57,804 nt of DNA from a bacterium. GTDB lineage: Bacteria > Acidobacteriota > Terriglobia > Terriglobales > Acidobacteriaceae. The notes beneath the pieces are model-generated. The model did no database searches. It was given only the letters and a program-made list of their open reading frames with translations, and was not told the origin of the DNA. The stretch's first letter is position 1. Every line of letters starts with the position of its first letter. Where the stretch lies: the NCBI GenBank assembly GCA_026225095.1, contig JAMFSC010000101.1, positions 1 through 57,804 on the forward strand, read 5' to 3'. The translations under genes were made by a program, and so were the position numbers. This document shows positions 1-8,630 of the stretch, in pieces.

Positions 1-130
1 CCACATCCGCCGCATCTCCGGCCTGCGCGGGCGCCGCGCCGTCTATCTCTCCACCTTCGTCTTCTTCGTCGTGGTCACGGTCTGGGCCGCGAACAGCCTC
101 TCCGCCGTCCACCGGTTCTCCAACTTATGA
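1..130 (+). CDS. Cytochrome c assembly (CcsA/HemX-like) protein, C-terminal end only
   Basis: Only the last ~42 codons lie in the window, read in the frame that starts at base 2. They contain a Gly-Leu-Arg-Gly-Arg-Arg turn, one hydrophobic helix (YLSTFVFFVVVTVW) and the ending NSLSAVHRFSNL. This fits the last membrane helix of CcsA/HemX proteins, which commonly sit upstream of hemA and take part in haem export for cytochrome c maturation or in control of HemA. The stop TGA overlaps the hemA start (ATGA), so the two genes are translationally coupled. The family call rests on a short tail plus context. Confidence 0.6.
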   Translation, partial: HIRRISGLRGRRAVYLSTFVFFVVVTVWAANSLSAVHRFSNL

Positions 131-1392
131 GCCAGAACCTCATCCTCCTCGGCGTCAACCACACCACCGCGCCCATCGAGGTCCGCGAGCGCCTCGCCAT
201 CCCCGCCGGCCGCCTCGCCGACGCCACCCGCACCCTGCTCCACCAGCCCGGAGTCCGCGAAGGCCTCATCCTCTCCACCTGCAACCGCGTCGAGTTGGTC
301 ACCCTCCAGGAGCGCGAGCCCACCGCCAAGGCCGACCTCCTCCGCTTCCTCGACGAGTACTTCTCCGTCCCCGCCGCCACCATCCAGCCCCACCTCTACG
401 AGTTCCGAGAGCGCGAGGCCGTCCGCCACCTCTTCCGCGTCGCCAGCTCCCTCGACTCCATGGTCGTCGGCGAGCCCCAGATCCTCGGCCAGGTCAAGGA
501 GTCCTACACCGTCGCCCGCGAGGTCGGAGCCGTCTCCAGCACCCTCGACGGCCTCCTCCAGCGCGCCTTCACCGTAGCCAAACGCGTCCGCACCGAAACC
601 CAGATCGGGTCGTCCTCCGTCTCCATCGCCTCCGTCGCGGTAGATCTCGCCCGCAAGATATTCGGCACCTTATCCGGCAAGACCATCCTCCTGGTCGGGG
701 CAGGGAAGATGTCCGAACTCGCCGCCCGCCACCTCATCCAGCAGGGAGCCGCCACTATCCTCGTCTCGAACCGCACCCCGGAGCGAGCCGAAAAGATCGC
801 CGCCACCATCGCCTCCTCCATCGGCGAAAGGCACTGCACCACCGAGGTCATCCCCTTCGAGGAACTCCACTCCCAGGCCCACCGAGCCGACATCGTCATC
901 AGCTCCACCGGATCGCCCGAGAAGATCTTCACCCGCGTCCACGGCCGCCGGTTCCTCGACCGCCGCCGCAACCGCCCGATGTTCTTCATCGACATCGCCG
1001 TCCCCCGCGACGTCGACCCGGAGATGAACAAGATAGAAGGCTGTTTCGTCTACGACATCGACGATCTGCAACAGACCGCCACCGCCAACCTGGCCGACCG
1101 CAGCCGCGAAGCCGCCGCCGCCGAGACCATCGTCTCCGGCGAGGTCGAACGCTACCAGCAGCGCCTGCTCACCCTCGACGCCGTCCCCGCCATCAAGGCC
1201 CTCCAACAGAACGCCGAAACAATCCGCCAGGGTGAACTCACCCGCGCCCAATCTAAACTAGCCGACCTGACCCCCACCCAGCGCGAAGCCGTCGAAGCCC
1301 TCACCCGGGCCATCACCGCAAAGCTCCTGCACCCGCAGCTCACCGCCCTGCGATCCGCCGCCTCACCCAAGACCGACCGCGGCTCACAATAA
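127..1392 (+). CDS. hemA: Glutamyl-tRNA reductase
   Basis: Catalyses the NADPH-dependent reduction of glutamyl-tRNA(Glu) to glutamate-1-semialdehyde, the first committed step of C5-pathway tetrapyrrole synthesis, in the cytosol. The 421-residue protein has the full three-domain layout. The catalytic domain carries LGVNHTTAPIEVRE and the nucleophile Cys52 in STCNRVEL. It also has MVVGEPQILGQVK and the NADPH-binding GAGKMSELAARHL. The C-terminal helical dimerisation domain ends in KLLHPQ. The ATG overlaps the TGA of the upstream ccsA-like gene by four bases. hemC does not follow directly but lies 5.3 kb downstream, beyond two reverse-strand genes. Confidence 0.97.
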   Translation: MSQNLILLGVNHTTAPIEVRERLAIPAGRLADATRTLLHQPGVREGLILSTCNRVELVTLQEREPTAKADLLRFLDEYFSVPAATIQPHLYEFREREAVRHLFRVASSLDSMVVGEPQILGQVKESYTVAREVGAVSSTLDGLLQRAFTVAKRVRTETQIGSSSVSIASVAVDLARKIFGTLSGKTILLVGAGKMSELAARHLIQQGAATILVSNRTPERAEKIAATIASSIGERHCTTEVIPFEELHSQAHRADIVISSTGSPEKIFTRVHGRRFLDRRRNRPMFFIDIAVPRDVDPEMNKIEGCFVYDIDDLQQTATANLADRSREAAAAETIVSGEVERYQQRLLTLDAVPAIKALQQNAETIRQGELTRAQSKLADLTPTQREAVEALTRAITAKLLHPQLTALRSAASPKTDRGSQ

Positions 1393-1397
1393 GTGCG

Positions 1398-2447
1398 TTA
1401 CTTCGAAGCCTCCAGCACCCGCCCCGACCGAGGCTGCAGAGGCCGCACATTGTGTGGATAAAGCGCCGCGAACGCCCGCTCCTCGTCCTCCGAGATCGTC
1501 AAAGGCGCCTTCAGCACAAACCACTGCACCCCCTCCGTACATGGCGGAGTGGTCAGCGATCCCTGGTAAGCATAGTACGCACGCGATTCAGGCAGCAGCA
1601 TCATCGGGTCGAGCTTGTTCGAAATCGTCTCCGTCTTCCCCTTCTCCTTCGGAATGCTCTCCCACAGCGTCTGGATCAGGTTGCTCGCCAGACCATCCGA
1701 AAGCAGCACCGCGACCACCGCCAGCTTACCCTTCCGATCCTTGTGCACCAGGTGGATGACCATGTCGAAGTGTTTGCCCATGATCGCCTCCTCGCTGGGA
1801 TGGTGAAAGTGGAACTGCGCCAGCACATACTGATGCCCATCGACGGTCAGAAAGCTTCCCGCCGGCACCGTGACCTGGACGCTATGCCCGTTGTTCACGA
1901 TCTGCCACTCCCCCGGATAGTACTCAAACGTCAGCTCCGGCTGACTGATCCGCGTCGCATCCTGCAGATCGATCGGCGACTGCATCCGCCCCACCGCACA
2001 CGCTGAATTCGCCTTATCGAGGCTGCCCCAATACTCCGGCCCACTCTCCCCCTCGTAAGACCAGTGCGACCCCTCCGGGTGCGCCTCGCCCGCGTGCTCC
2101 TCCCCCTCATGGTGCGACCCCTCTTCGCCCGCAGCATTCGCAGAGGACGCCGCCGCCTTATGCTTCGGGGCCGAGACATGCTTCACCACATGCTTGACCG
2201 GAGTGACTGCCTTCTTATCCTTCGGCAATGCGGTCGCAACCAGCTTTGGACCTGGAGCCGCAGCACTCGGTTTTTCGGTCTCTTTCTTATCGCTCGCCTT
2301 TGGAGCGGTCTCTTTCCCCGCCGCCACCGTCGCCGGCGCCACCTTCGAGGATGCCGCCGCTCCCTCCTGTGGTTTCACCGGAGCAGGTTCCTGCCCGCGG
2401 GCGACGCACGAAAAAGCAACCAGGGAGAGCAAAAGAAGTCTGCGCAT
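1398..2447 (-). CDS. Alpha-class carbonic anhydrase, secreted
   Basis: Interconverts CO2 and bicarbonate, probably in the periplasm. The C-terminal ~220 residues are a clear alpha-CA domain: QSPIDL, the zinc ligands in QFHFHHPSE and HLVHKD, and SLTTPPCTEGVQW. The start was set at ATG 2447, five bases after GGAG and followed by a signal peptide (MRRLLLLSLVAFSC); an upstream in-frame ATG at 2489 would bury that signal. Between signal and enzyme lies ~110 residues of Ala/Lys/Pro-rich and then His/Glu-rich (HHEGEEHAGEAH) low-complexity sequence, possibly a linker or metal-collecting segment (inference). It converges with hemA with only 5 bp between the stops. Confidence 0.93.
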   Translation of the reverse strand: MRRLLLLSLVAFSCVARGQEPAPVKPQEGAAASSKVAPATVAAGKETAPKASDKKETEKPSAAAPGPKLVATALPKDKKAVTPVKHVVKHVSAPKHKAAASSANAAGEEGSHHEGEEHAGEAHPEGSHWSYEGESGPEYWGSLDKANSACAVGRMQSPIDLQDATRISQPELTFEYYPGEWQIVNNGHSVQVTVPAGSFLTVDGHQYVLAQFHFHHPSEEAIMGKHFDMVIHLVHKDRKGKLAVVAVLLSDGLASNLIQTLWESIPKEKGKTETISNKLDPMMLLPESRAYYAYQGSLTTPPCTEGVQWFVLKAPLTISEDEERAFAALYPHNVRPLQPRSGRVLEASK

Positions 2448-2554
2448 CGGAACTCCAAACAAGAGATAGACGCATCCACACGCATGCAATACGCACGCAA
2501 ATCGACCCGTCCATCACCTCATCGGCAGATCCAGCAACGACTTCACCCGCGCAC

Positions 2555-5500
2555 TCAATCCAGAGTCACCCGATTGTTCATCTCGGTAATCTCCGGAACC
2601 TCCCCCTTCGATCCCGATTCCACCGTCACGCTTCCGCCCTTGCAATCCGCCTTCGCCGGAATCGCAAGCGTCACCATCGCCGTCTTCGGCAGCAGGTCGA
2701 CAGGAGCCTTCAGCGCCGGAACCGCGGCCCGCGCCAGCACCTTCCCATCCTTGTCCCGCAGCACCACCGTCGAGGCCTGCGCATCGACCGATCCAACCGA
2801 GTGAACCGTGACCTTCATCCGTCCCCCATCCACCCTCACATCCTCACGATCGATCCCAAGGTCCGGCCGCGACCAGTACGGGACGCCCTTCGTCACCAAC
2901 TTCATCTCAATGACCGTAGTCTGATGCGGAGGAAAGGTAATCTCCACATCCTTGCTTCTCTCGAAATCCACCCTCCGCGTACCAGCGCCGTTGACCGTCC
3001 CCGAGACCACATCCTGCGTCCCCTGCACCATCTCCCACTCCCCCGGATCGACCTCCCACCCCGTCATCCGCGCCTTCACCGGAATCTGGTCAAGGTTATA
3101 AGCCACAATCTTTATGTGATCCGGCGTCGACGCCGGAATCAGGATCCCGACGCTCTGCTCGTTCCCCGGAGCCTCGAACTTCCAGCTCACCGCATTGCCT
3201 GGATACACATATCCCCGCGACAGCGCCACCCCACCCAACCTCCCCCGCTGCAGTTCCGTATGGTCGAAGTAGATGCGATCGATCCACAGACTGCCCTCCG
3301 TATTGATGAAAGCCCGCTCGTTCGCCGTCTCGATCTGCGTCCCGTACATCTGCTCCAGATAATGCGTATCCCCGGTCGCCTGCCACGCCAGTTGCTCGGT
3401 CGGCTCCAGCGCGACAGGAGGCGTATCCGGAACCGCCTTCACCATCTCCTTTCCCCACGTATCCCGCACCCCCATCATGTCCATCGCATTCGCATTGATC
3501 GACCGCAGCGATGGCGCGCCCTCATCCAGAAAAGGCTGCAGATACCTCCTGTCGCCCGTCCACCGATAAGCCGCCCAGAAGATGAACCACGGCCCGCTCG
3601 CCCCACCCCGCGTCGGCAGATCCTCATCGCTCTCGAAGTTGATCGTCGTCCGAATCGAGTACCTCCCGTTCTTCTCCATCTTCCGATGCGCCAGCAGCCC
3701 ATCCGCCATCTCCAACATCATCTTCCGCGTCTCCGGAGCACCGTTGAACAGCACCAGCGAGAGCGCCGGATGCACCACAAAAAACGAGTTCGCCTTCGAC
3801 CATCCCCAAACCCCCTCGGTCGACATCTTCGTCCCGCTATAGAAGCTCGACTTGATCAGCCGGTTGCCCGCCTTGTTGACGCCCGTCAGCCACTCCAGCC
3901 GTTTGGCCGTGACCATCGCCCGCTCAATCTCCTTCGGGCTCCCAAAGTTCATCTGCATCGCCTGCCCCAGCATGTTCAACCCGTCTTCATAGGCATGCAG
4001 CTCGTCATACTGAGCCTTCGCCAGCCCGTTCTCCCACATGTCGTTCGTGTAGCTCGCCTCCAGCACCCGCTCCTGCGACCGCCGCAGCTTCTCCGGATCG
4101 ACGCCCATCATCGCCGTGCCCACCCACCAGTTCATATAGTCGCTGTCGTCCGAAATCCCCCCGCCAAACTCCCCATTGGCGATCTGCCGGTTGTCGATCC
4201 ACCAGTTGATCTGCTTCTTCAGCAGCCCCAGGTCCATCGTCTGCAGATAAGCCCACGCCGGAGTCCCCGCCGGAACCACCGGAGCCACAAACGGTGGCCT
4301 CGCCTGCTCCTTGTTCAGCTCATGCCAGTAATTCAACCCTTCCTTGTTCTCCGGATCGACGCGCAGCAGGTCCGTAATATCCGCATAGTAGCGGTTGAAC
4401 TGGTTCAGCTTCTTCGAGGTCACATTCTCCTCGACCATGTTCGAGTAGTTATCCCGCACCTGCGTAAACCGATCCGCGACATGCTCCGGCAGCGCCTCCT
4501 TCCGTGGCTTGAAGATCAGCCGCACCTCCGCCCCCTCCAGCGCATCCGGCCCGAACTCCCCACTCGCCGAAGCGATCGTCAGATAAAGGCTCTTGTCGTT
4601 CGCAAGGATGCGGTCCCGCGTATCCAGCCAAAGCGTATGCGGCTCACCCGGCTTCACCGAGAAGCTGAAGTCCATCATGTCCCGCATCGGCCACAGCGGA
4701 TCCTTCACCTGGATGTTCAGCGGAATGTACTCCCCATGCGTCGGCTTCAACTTCAACGCAGGCAGATCGATGGCGATCCCGTCCAGCCCGCCCGGCATGT
4801 TGTCCCACGTATACGTGTAGCCATGCCCCGTATCTGCCTGGATCTCACGAAAGTCCGCCGGAATAAGGATATGAACGATGGGCAGCCCACTCTGCGCCGT
4901 CTTCCGCTTCGTCGAAGGAGCCCCGGCCGGCATCGCGACCATCGTCATCCGCTCATCCTTCGGGAACCTCCCGTCGATCCAGTCCACCGTCTCCTTCAGC
5001 GAAGGATTATCCGCCTCCACCCTCCCCGTCAGCTTGTACCTCAGCACGCCGATCCCGCCCGGCTCCCTCCCCGCATGGACGGAATAAGCTCCAATCTCCC
5101 CAATAGGCTGCTCCTGCTCCATGTTGGTAAACCGCAGCGTATGCCCAGTCAGAGGCGTCTTCAGACTGAAGAACGTCCGCTCCTGTCCCTTCGGTCGATC
5201 GAACAACGTCGTCTCGGTATCCTTCGCCGTCTCCGGATCATGCCCCAGCACGACCATGTTGCCCCACGCCCCACCCTCGATCTCAAGATGATTCCAGGTC
5301 TCATCGGGCATATGCAGCGTCAACTGTTTGCCCGAGAGCGAGTAAGTATCCCAATCCGGAAGCTGAAAGTAGTCCAGCCGCCCCGTCAGCGTAGACCGGT
5401 TGTACACCCCCGGCCAGGTCGTCTCACGAATCCCGTCCGTCGCCCGCCACCACCACCGCTTCAGGTCGTACACATCATGGATCTCCACCTTCCGCACCAC

Positions 5501-6421
5501 GGTCTCCGACGAATGAATCACCTCCGGAACGTCCCCCGGCCGATTCCACCCATACCGGAACCACCACTCCTTCTCCGTCTCCGCGTTCTGGAACGAAGAA
5601 CTCACCGGCGGAATCGCACCCGGAGCCTCACCCTTCGCGAGCGCCGCGATATTGCCATCCGACAACTCACGGTCGTAGATCCTCAACTCGTCCAAATCGC
5701 CGCCGCGATCGTAGTTATACGAAGACTCCACCCCGGTCGGCCCAATCAAACGCGAGTGCGGTCCGAACTGGTCAAGCGCCGCGTCGAAGATCCCCGTCGC
5801 AGCCTTCTGCGCCACCATCTTTCCGTTCACATAAAATCTAATCCCGGAGTTCTCATCCCAGGCCAGCGCCAGGTGCGTCCACTGATCCGCCTTCGGAAAC
5901 GGGTTCATCTCGAACGAAACCCGCGTCCGGCCCAGGTTCACGTCCGTCACAAACGCGTCGAATCCATGCCCGTTGTAGTCCATCCGGAGCCACACCGTAT
6001 CCCAGCTCGAGTGATCCCCATACCCCACCCGGAAGACCACAAATGGCGTCGGCCCCACCGGATCCCGCGGCCTCCAGAAGAACGACAGCGTCCCCCGCTG
6101 CGCATACACGTTACCCGGAGCCCAGTACGACAGCAACTGGTTGTTCCCACACTGGATATAAGGCCCAACCCTGCCCCCGGGCAGAATCTTCACATCCTCG
6201 ATAAAGTTCGGCTTAGGCCTCCCATTCGCCGCATAGTCCGCCGTCAGCCCCTGGTCGCCCGAGAGGTAGAACAACAGCCCCGGCTCATCCGGCCGCTCCG
6301 GAGCAGCCGTTCCCGCCCCACGAATCTGTGCCAGCGAAACTCCCGCCAGCATCATGCACAGCACCGAAATCCAGACCAGGCCGAAGAGCAATACGGAACG
6401 CGTAGATCGCACACGAGACAT
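2555..6421 (-). CDS. Large secreted LamG-domain protein, probable carbohydrate-active enzyme
   Basis: A 1288-residue exported protein. The start at ATG 6421 gives a signal peptide (hydrophobic SVLLFGLVWISVLCMM ending at SLAQ). Residues ~30-260 form a concanavalin-like LamG/jellyroll domain (GTLSFFWRPRD, WTHLALAWDENSGIRFYVNG, DLDELRIYDREL). The middle, from ~690 to 1050, is rich in Trp/Tyr helix pairs such as INWWIDNRQ, DYMNWWVGTAMMG and FIFWAAYRWTGD, which resembles an (alpha/alpha)6 toroid of glycosidases or lyases. A beta-rich C-terminus includes EVTEMNN-like ends. The role in polysaccharide breakdown is inferred from the architecture; I cannot name a glycosidase family. It lies inside the split haem region and reads against hemA and hemC. 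Confidence 0.8.
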   Translation of the reverse strand: MSRVRSTRSVLLFGLVWISVLCMMLAGVSLAQIRGAGTAAPERPDEPGLLFYLSGDQGLTADYAANGRPKPNFIEDVKILPGGRVGPYIQCGNNQLLSYWAPGNVYAQRGTLSFFWRPRDPVGPTPFVVFRVGYGDHSSWDTVWLRMDYNGHGFDAFVTDVNLGRTRVSFEMNPFPKADQWTHLALAWDENSGIRFYVNGKMVAQKAATGIFDAALDQFGPHSRLIGPTGVESSYNYDRGGDLDELRIYDRELSDGNIAALAKGEAPGAIPPVSSSFQNAETEKEWWFRYGWNRPGDVPEVIHSSETVVRKVEIHDVYDLKRWWWRATDGIRETTWPGVYNRSTLTGRLDYFQLPDWDTYSLSGKQLTLHMPDETWNHLEIEGGAWGNMVVLGHDPETAKDTETTLFDRPKGQERTFFSLKTPLTGHTLRFTNMEQEQPIGEIGAYSVHAGREPGGIGVLRYKLTGRVEADNPSLKETVDWIDGRFPKDERMTMVAMPAGAPSTKRKTAQSGLPIVHILIPADFREIQADTGHGYTYTWDNMPGGLDGIAIDLPALKLKPTHGEYIPLNIQVKDPLWPMRDMMDFSFSVKPGEPHTLWLDTRDRILANDKSLYLTIASASGEFGPDALEGAEVRLIFKPRKEALPEHVADRFTQVRDNYSNMVEENVTSKKLNQFNRYYADITDLLRVDPENKEGLNYWHELNKEQARPPFVAPVVPAGTPAWAYLQTMDLGLLKKQINWWIDNRQIANGEFGGGISDDSDYMNWWVGTAMMGVDPEKLRRSQERVLEASYTNDMWENGLAKAQYDELHAYEDGLNMLGQAMQMNFGSPKEIERAMVTAKRLEWLTGVNKAGNRLIKSSFYSGTKMSTEGVWGWSKANSFFVVHPALSLVLFNGAPETRKMMLEMADGLLAHRKMEKNGRYSIRTTINFESDEDLPTRGGASGPWFIFWAAYRWTGDRRYLQPFLDEGAPSLRSINANAMDMMGVRDTWGKEMVKAVPDTPPVALEPTEQLAWQATGDTHYLEQMYGTQIETANERAFINTEGSLWIDRIYFDHTELQRGRLGGVALSRGYVYPGNAVSWKFEAPGNEQSVGILIPASTPDHIKIVAYNLDQIPVKARMTGWEVDPGEWEMVQGTQDVVSGTVNGAGTRRVDFERSKDVEITFPPHQTTVIEMKLVTKGVPYWSRPDLGIDREDVRVDGGRMKVTVHSVGSVDAQASTVVLRDKDGKVLARAAVPALKAPVDLLPKTAMVTLAIPAKADCKGGSVTVESGSKGEVPEITEMNNRVTLD

Positions 6422-6477
6422 GATGGAACCCGACCATAAATCAAGATGATGAAACACCAGATCACACCGCATTCGCT

Positions 6478-6549
6478 AGTGGCGCAAAGTCGGGTGCCCC
6501 ACCTTCGGCGCAACGCACCATCGCGCCTAAGGTGGGCCGGAACGCCACT
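6478..6549. repeat. Intergenic stem-loop with CCCACCTT/AAGGTGGG core
   Basis: AGTGGCG at 6478-6484 is mirrored by CGCCACT at 6543-6549. Inside, GGGTGCCCCACCTT is mirrored by AAGGTGGGCC. The core matches the elements at 7712-7836 and at the window's right end, so it belongs to a dispersed family, although its outer arms differ. It sits between the LamG gene start and hemC. Confidence 0.75.
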
Positions 6550-6626
6550 GCACCCAGCCCAGACTCCCCGCCAACATCGAATCCACTCAAAAACCTCCGT
6601 CCAACTCACTCTTACAGCACCGAAAA

Positions 6627-6668
6627 TGGTCGGACCGGAGACGCGCGAGATTGTGCCTTATCCGACCA
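6627..6668. promoter_or_regulatory. Inverted repeat TGGTCGGA...TCCGACCA upstream of hemC
   Basis: TGGTCGGA (6627-6634) and TCCGACCA (6661-6668) are perfect reverse complements ~86-127 bp before the hemC ATG. The half-site TGGTCGGACC resembles the TGGTnnnACCA operators of FadR/GntR-type repressors. This could be a regulator site for hemC or for the divergent LamG gene. Function is inferred from position and palindromy only. Confidence 0.35.
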
Positions 6669-6753
6669 ATGATTGGCAACTCGAATCCGAAACACCCTGT
6701 TCGCCCCGTTCCTCTACCCTCAGAGTGACCCACCCCTGTATCCTTCAGAAGAC

Positions 6754-7713
6754 ATGACACCGACCCCCATCCGCATCGGCTCGCGCGGTTCGCAGCTCGC
6801 ACTCTGGCAGGCCAACCACATCTCCTACGCCCTCCGCGACGCAGGCTACCAGACCGAGATCGAGATCATCCGAACCACCGGCGATCGCATGCAGCAGCCC
6901 GGCTTCGTCCCGCCCCCCGGTCTCGACGGCAAAGGCATCTTCATCAAGGAGATCGAAGAAGCCCTCGAAGACGGCCGCATCGACCTCGCCGTGCATTCGC
7001 TCAAGGACCTTCCCACCAGGCTCTCCCCCCAGTTCGAGATCGCCGCCATCCCCAAACGCGCCGATCCCCGCGACGTCTTCGTCTGCGAGCAGTTCTGGGC
7101 CCTTCACGCCCTGCCCTCGGGAGCCCGCGTCGGAACCACCAGCCCCCGCCGCCAGGCCCAGATCCTCGCCCTCCGCCCCGACGTTACCTTCGTCGACATC
7201 CGCGGTAACATCGACACCCGCCTCAAGAAGCTCGAATCCGGCAAATGCGAAGCCCTCGTCCTCGCCGCCGCCGGCCTCGACCGTCTCAAGCGCGCCGAGT
7301 GGGTCCACCAGCGCTTCGACCCCACCGAGATGTGTCCCGCCCCCGGCCAGGGAGCCCTCGCCCTCGAAACCCGCTCCGGATCGACCGACCGCGATCTCTA
7401 CATCCGCCAGACCATCGCCTTCTTCAACCACCCCCCCACCCGCTTCTCGGTCGAAGCCGAGCGAACAGTCCTCGACCGCCTCGGCGGAGGTTGCCAGCTT
7501 CCCATCGGAGCCCTCTGCATCCCCACCAGCGAGGGCTTCACCATGCACGCCCAGGTCGTAGCACCCGACGGCGAAACCATGATCCAGCTCGAAACCCAGG
7601 CCAGCTCCAGCGCCGACCCCATCGAATTCGGCGAACGCGTAGCCGCCCACCTCCAGGAACGCGGAGCCCTCGACCTCCTGACCAACGTCGCGAACGAGAC
7701 CGAATCGAGTTAG
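6754..7713 (+). CDS. hemC: Porphobilinogen deaminase (hydroxymethylbilane synthase)
   Basis: Condenses four porphobilinogens into hydroxymethylbilane in haem synthesis. The protein is 319 residues, near the usual ~310. It begins with RIGSRGSQLALWQA and has the substrate-binding runs KGIFIKEIEEAL, AVHSLKDLPT, RVGTTSPRRQAQ and FVDIRGNIDTRLKKL. Cys247 in GGGCQLPIG would hold the dipyrromethane cofactor. ATG 6754 was chosen because the family signature starts immediately after it; an upstream in-frame ATG at 6673 would add 27 unrelated residues. No hemD follows. The stop TAG (7711-7713) overlaps the left end of a MITE-like element. Confidence 0.97.
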   Translation: MTPTPIRIGSRGSQLALWQANHISYALRDAGYQTEIEIIRTTGDRMQQPGFVPPPGLDGKGIFIKEIEEALEDGRIDLAVHSLKDLPTRLSPQFEIAAIPKRADPRDVFVCEQFWALHALPSGARVGTTSPRRQAQILALRPDVTFVDIRGNIDTRLKKLESGKCEALVLAAAGLDRLKRAEWVHQRFDPTEMCPAPGQGALALETRSGSTDRDLYIRQTIAFFNHPPTRFSVEAERTVLDRLGGGCQLPIGALCIPTSEGFTMHAQVVAPDGETMIQLETQASSSADPIEFGERVAAHLQERGALDLLTNVANETESS

Positions 7714-7836
7714 AGCAGATTGCCGATTGGTATAGAGTTGGGTGCCCCACCTTCGCGACACGTCTCATCGTCGCTAAGGTGGGCCGGAGCGCCACGGCAT
7801 CCAACGACAACCCTACACCTTCAGCGAATCTGCTCT
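7712..7836. mobile_element. MITE-like element, 125 bp, 10-bp terminal inverted repeats
   Basis: AGAGCAGATT at 7712-7721 is perfectly inverted as AATCTGCTCT at 7827-7836. Between them lies the CCCACCTT...AAGGTGGG stem-loop also seen at 6478-6549. The right half (7760-7836) matches the reverse complement of the last 76 bases of the window (57729-57804) almost base for base. No open reading frame of note is inside. Terminal inverted repeats, small size and repetition suggest a non-autonomous mobile element. The left terminal repeat supplies two bases of the hemC stop codon. Confidence 0.7.
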
Positions 7837-7966
7837 GGGCGGCCTCCGAAAAGTGCCCATCGCCAGAGCGCACGTCAAGGGCCAAACCCGCAAATCAAAA
7901 AATCCGGTGCGCAATCCACGAAAACCCGCTCCAGCCGCGGCTCCCACCACGTTTGCAACGTGACCG

Positions 7967-8000
7967 CTGTCCAGTTTTTCCATACAACGGCCCACGTTCT
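7967..8000 (-). repeat. Fragment of the ~270 bp dispersed repeat (core only)
   Basis: CTGTCCAGTTTTTCC and CAACGGCCCACGTTCT match, on the minus strand, the core shared by the copies at 22400-22667, 27642-27975 and 57441-57640. The flanking GACCACT inverted repeat is missing here, so it is a partial or decayed copy. It lies just downstream of the methyltransferase gene. Confidence 0.7.
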
Positions 8001-8013
8001 ACCGCACGTTTTT

Positions 8014-8619
8014 TCAGCCTCTCCGCTTCCGCAGCACCCACGTCGTCATGCACCGGAAGTCCTGCACGACGGTAGTCTTCAGCGGGTCCACCATCACCGC
8101 ATTCAACTCCTCCGTCAGCCCCAGCAGCATCTCCTCATCCACCAGGTACCACGCCGACCCATCCCCCACCCGATACAGATTCCCCCCAAGCCCCTCAAAA
8201 TCCATCCCGATCCGCGATCCAAGCCGGCAAAACAGCATCCCACCCGGCCGCAAAACCCGCCAAAGCTCCCCCAGCATCGCCCGAAAATGTCCGTCATTCC
8301 TGGCGAAATGCAGCACCGAGTTGCAGATCACCACATCCGCAAGCCCATCCACAAAGGGCATCCGCTCAATCGCGCCGACTCGAAAGTTCGTATCCGGAAG
8401 CCCCGCCCCAAGCGACTCCGCCAGCCGCCGCACATGCTCCACCCCATCCGGATCTCCATCAATCGCAAAGACTTCGCACCCCTCCCGCAGCAGGTGCACA
8501 AGGTTGCGCCCATACCCGCAGCCCGCGTCGAGCACCCGCATCCCGGCCCCGATATTCCCCCGCAGAATCTGGTCGAAGACGTAAATATCGATCTGCCCAA
8601 ACTGCTCCTGCACCGTCAT
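8014..8619 (-). CDS. Class I SAM-dependent methyltransferase
   Basis: A 201-residue cytosolic Rossmann methyltransferase. Motif I is VLDAGCGYGRNL; the acidic end of beta-2 is FAIDGDPDGVEH. Motif IV is VICNSVLHFARND, followed by LWRVLRPGGMLFCRL typical of UbiE/Methyltransf_11 proteins. The substrate is unknown. ATG 8619 was chosen; a GTG at 8634 would overlap the stop of the upstream gene as GTGA and is also possible. It is probably co-transcribed with the molybdopterin-fold gene upstream. Confidence 0.85.
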   Translation of the reverse strand: MTVQEQFGQIDIYVFDQILRGNIGAGMRVLDAGCGYGRNLVHLLREGCEVFAIDGDPDGVEHVRRLAESLGAGLPDTNFRVGAIERMPFVDGLADVVICNSVLHFARNDGHFRAMLGELWRVLRPGGMLFCRLGSRIGMDFEGLGGNLYRVGDGSAWYLVDEEMLLGLTEELNAVMVDPLKTTVVQDFRCMTTWVLRKRRG

Positions 8620-8630
8620 CGCCGCGCCCG

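Noticed and set aside
1453..1461. A perfect DnaA box (TGTGGATAA)
   Set aside because: It is single, lies inside the carbonic anhydrase coding sequence and is 45 kb from the skew change. One 9-mer is expected by chance.
2228..6439. A 1403-codon open frame on the plus strand opposite the LamG gene
   Set aside because: Its translation is Arg/Pro/His-rich low-complexity sequence typical of the antisense of a GC-rich gene. The minus-strand frame has a signal peptide and a recognisable LamG domain.
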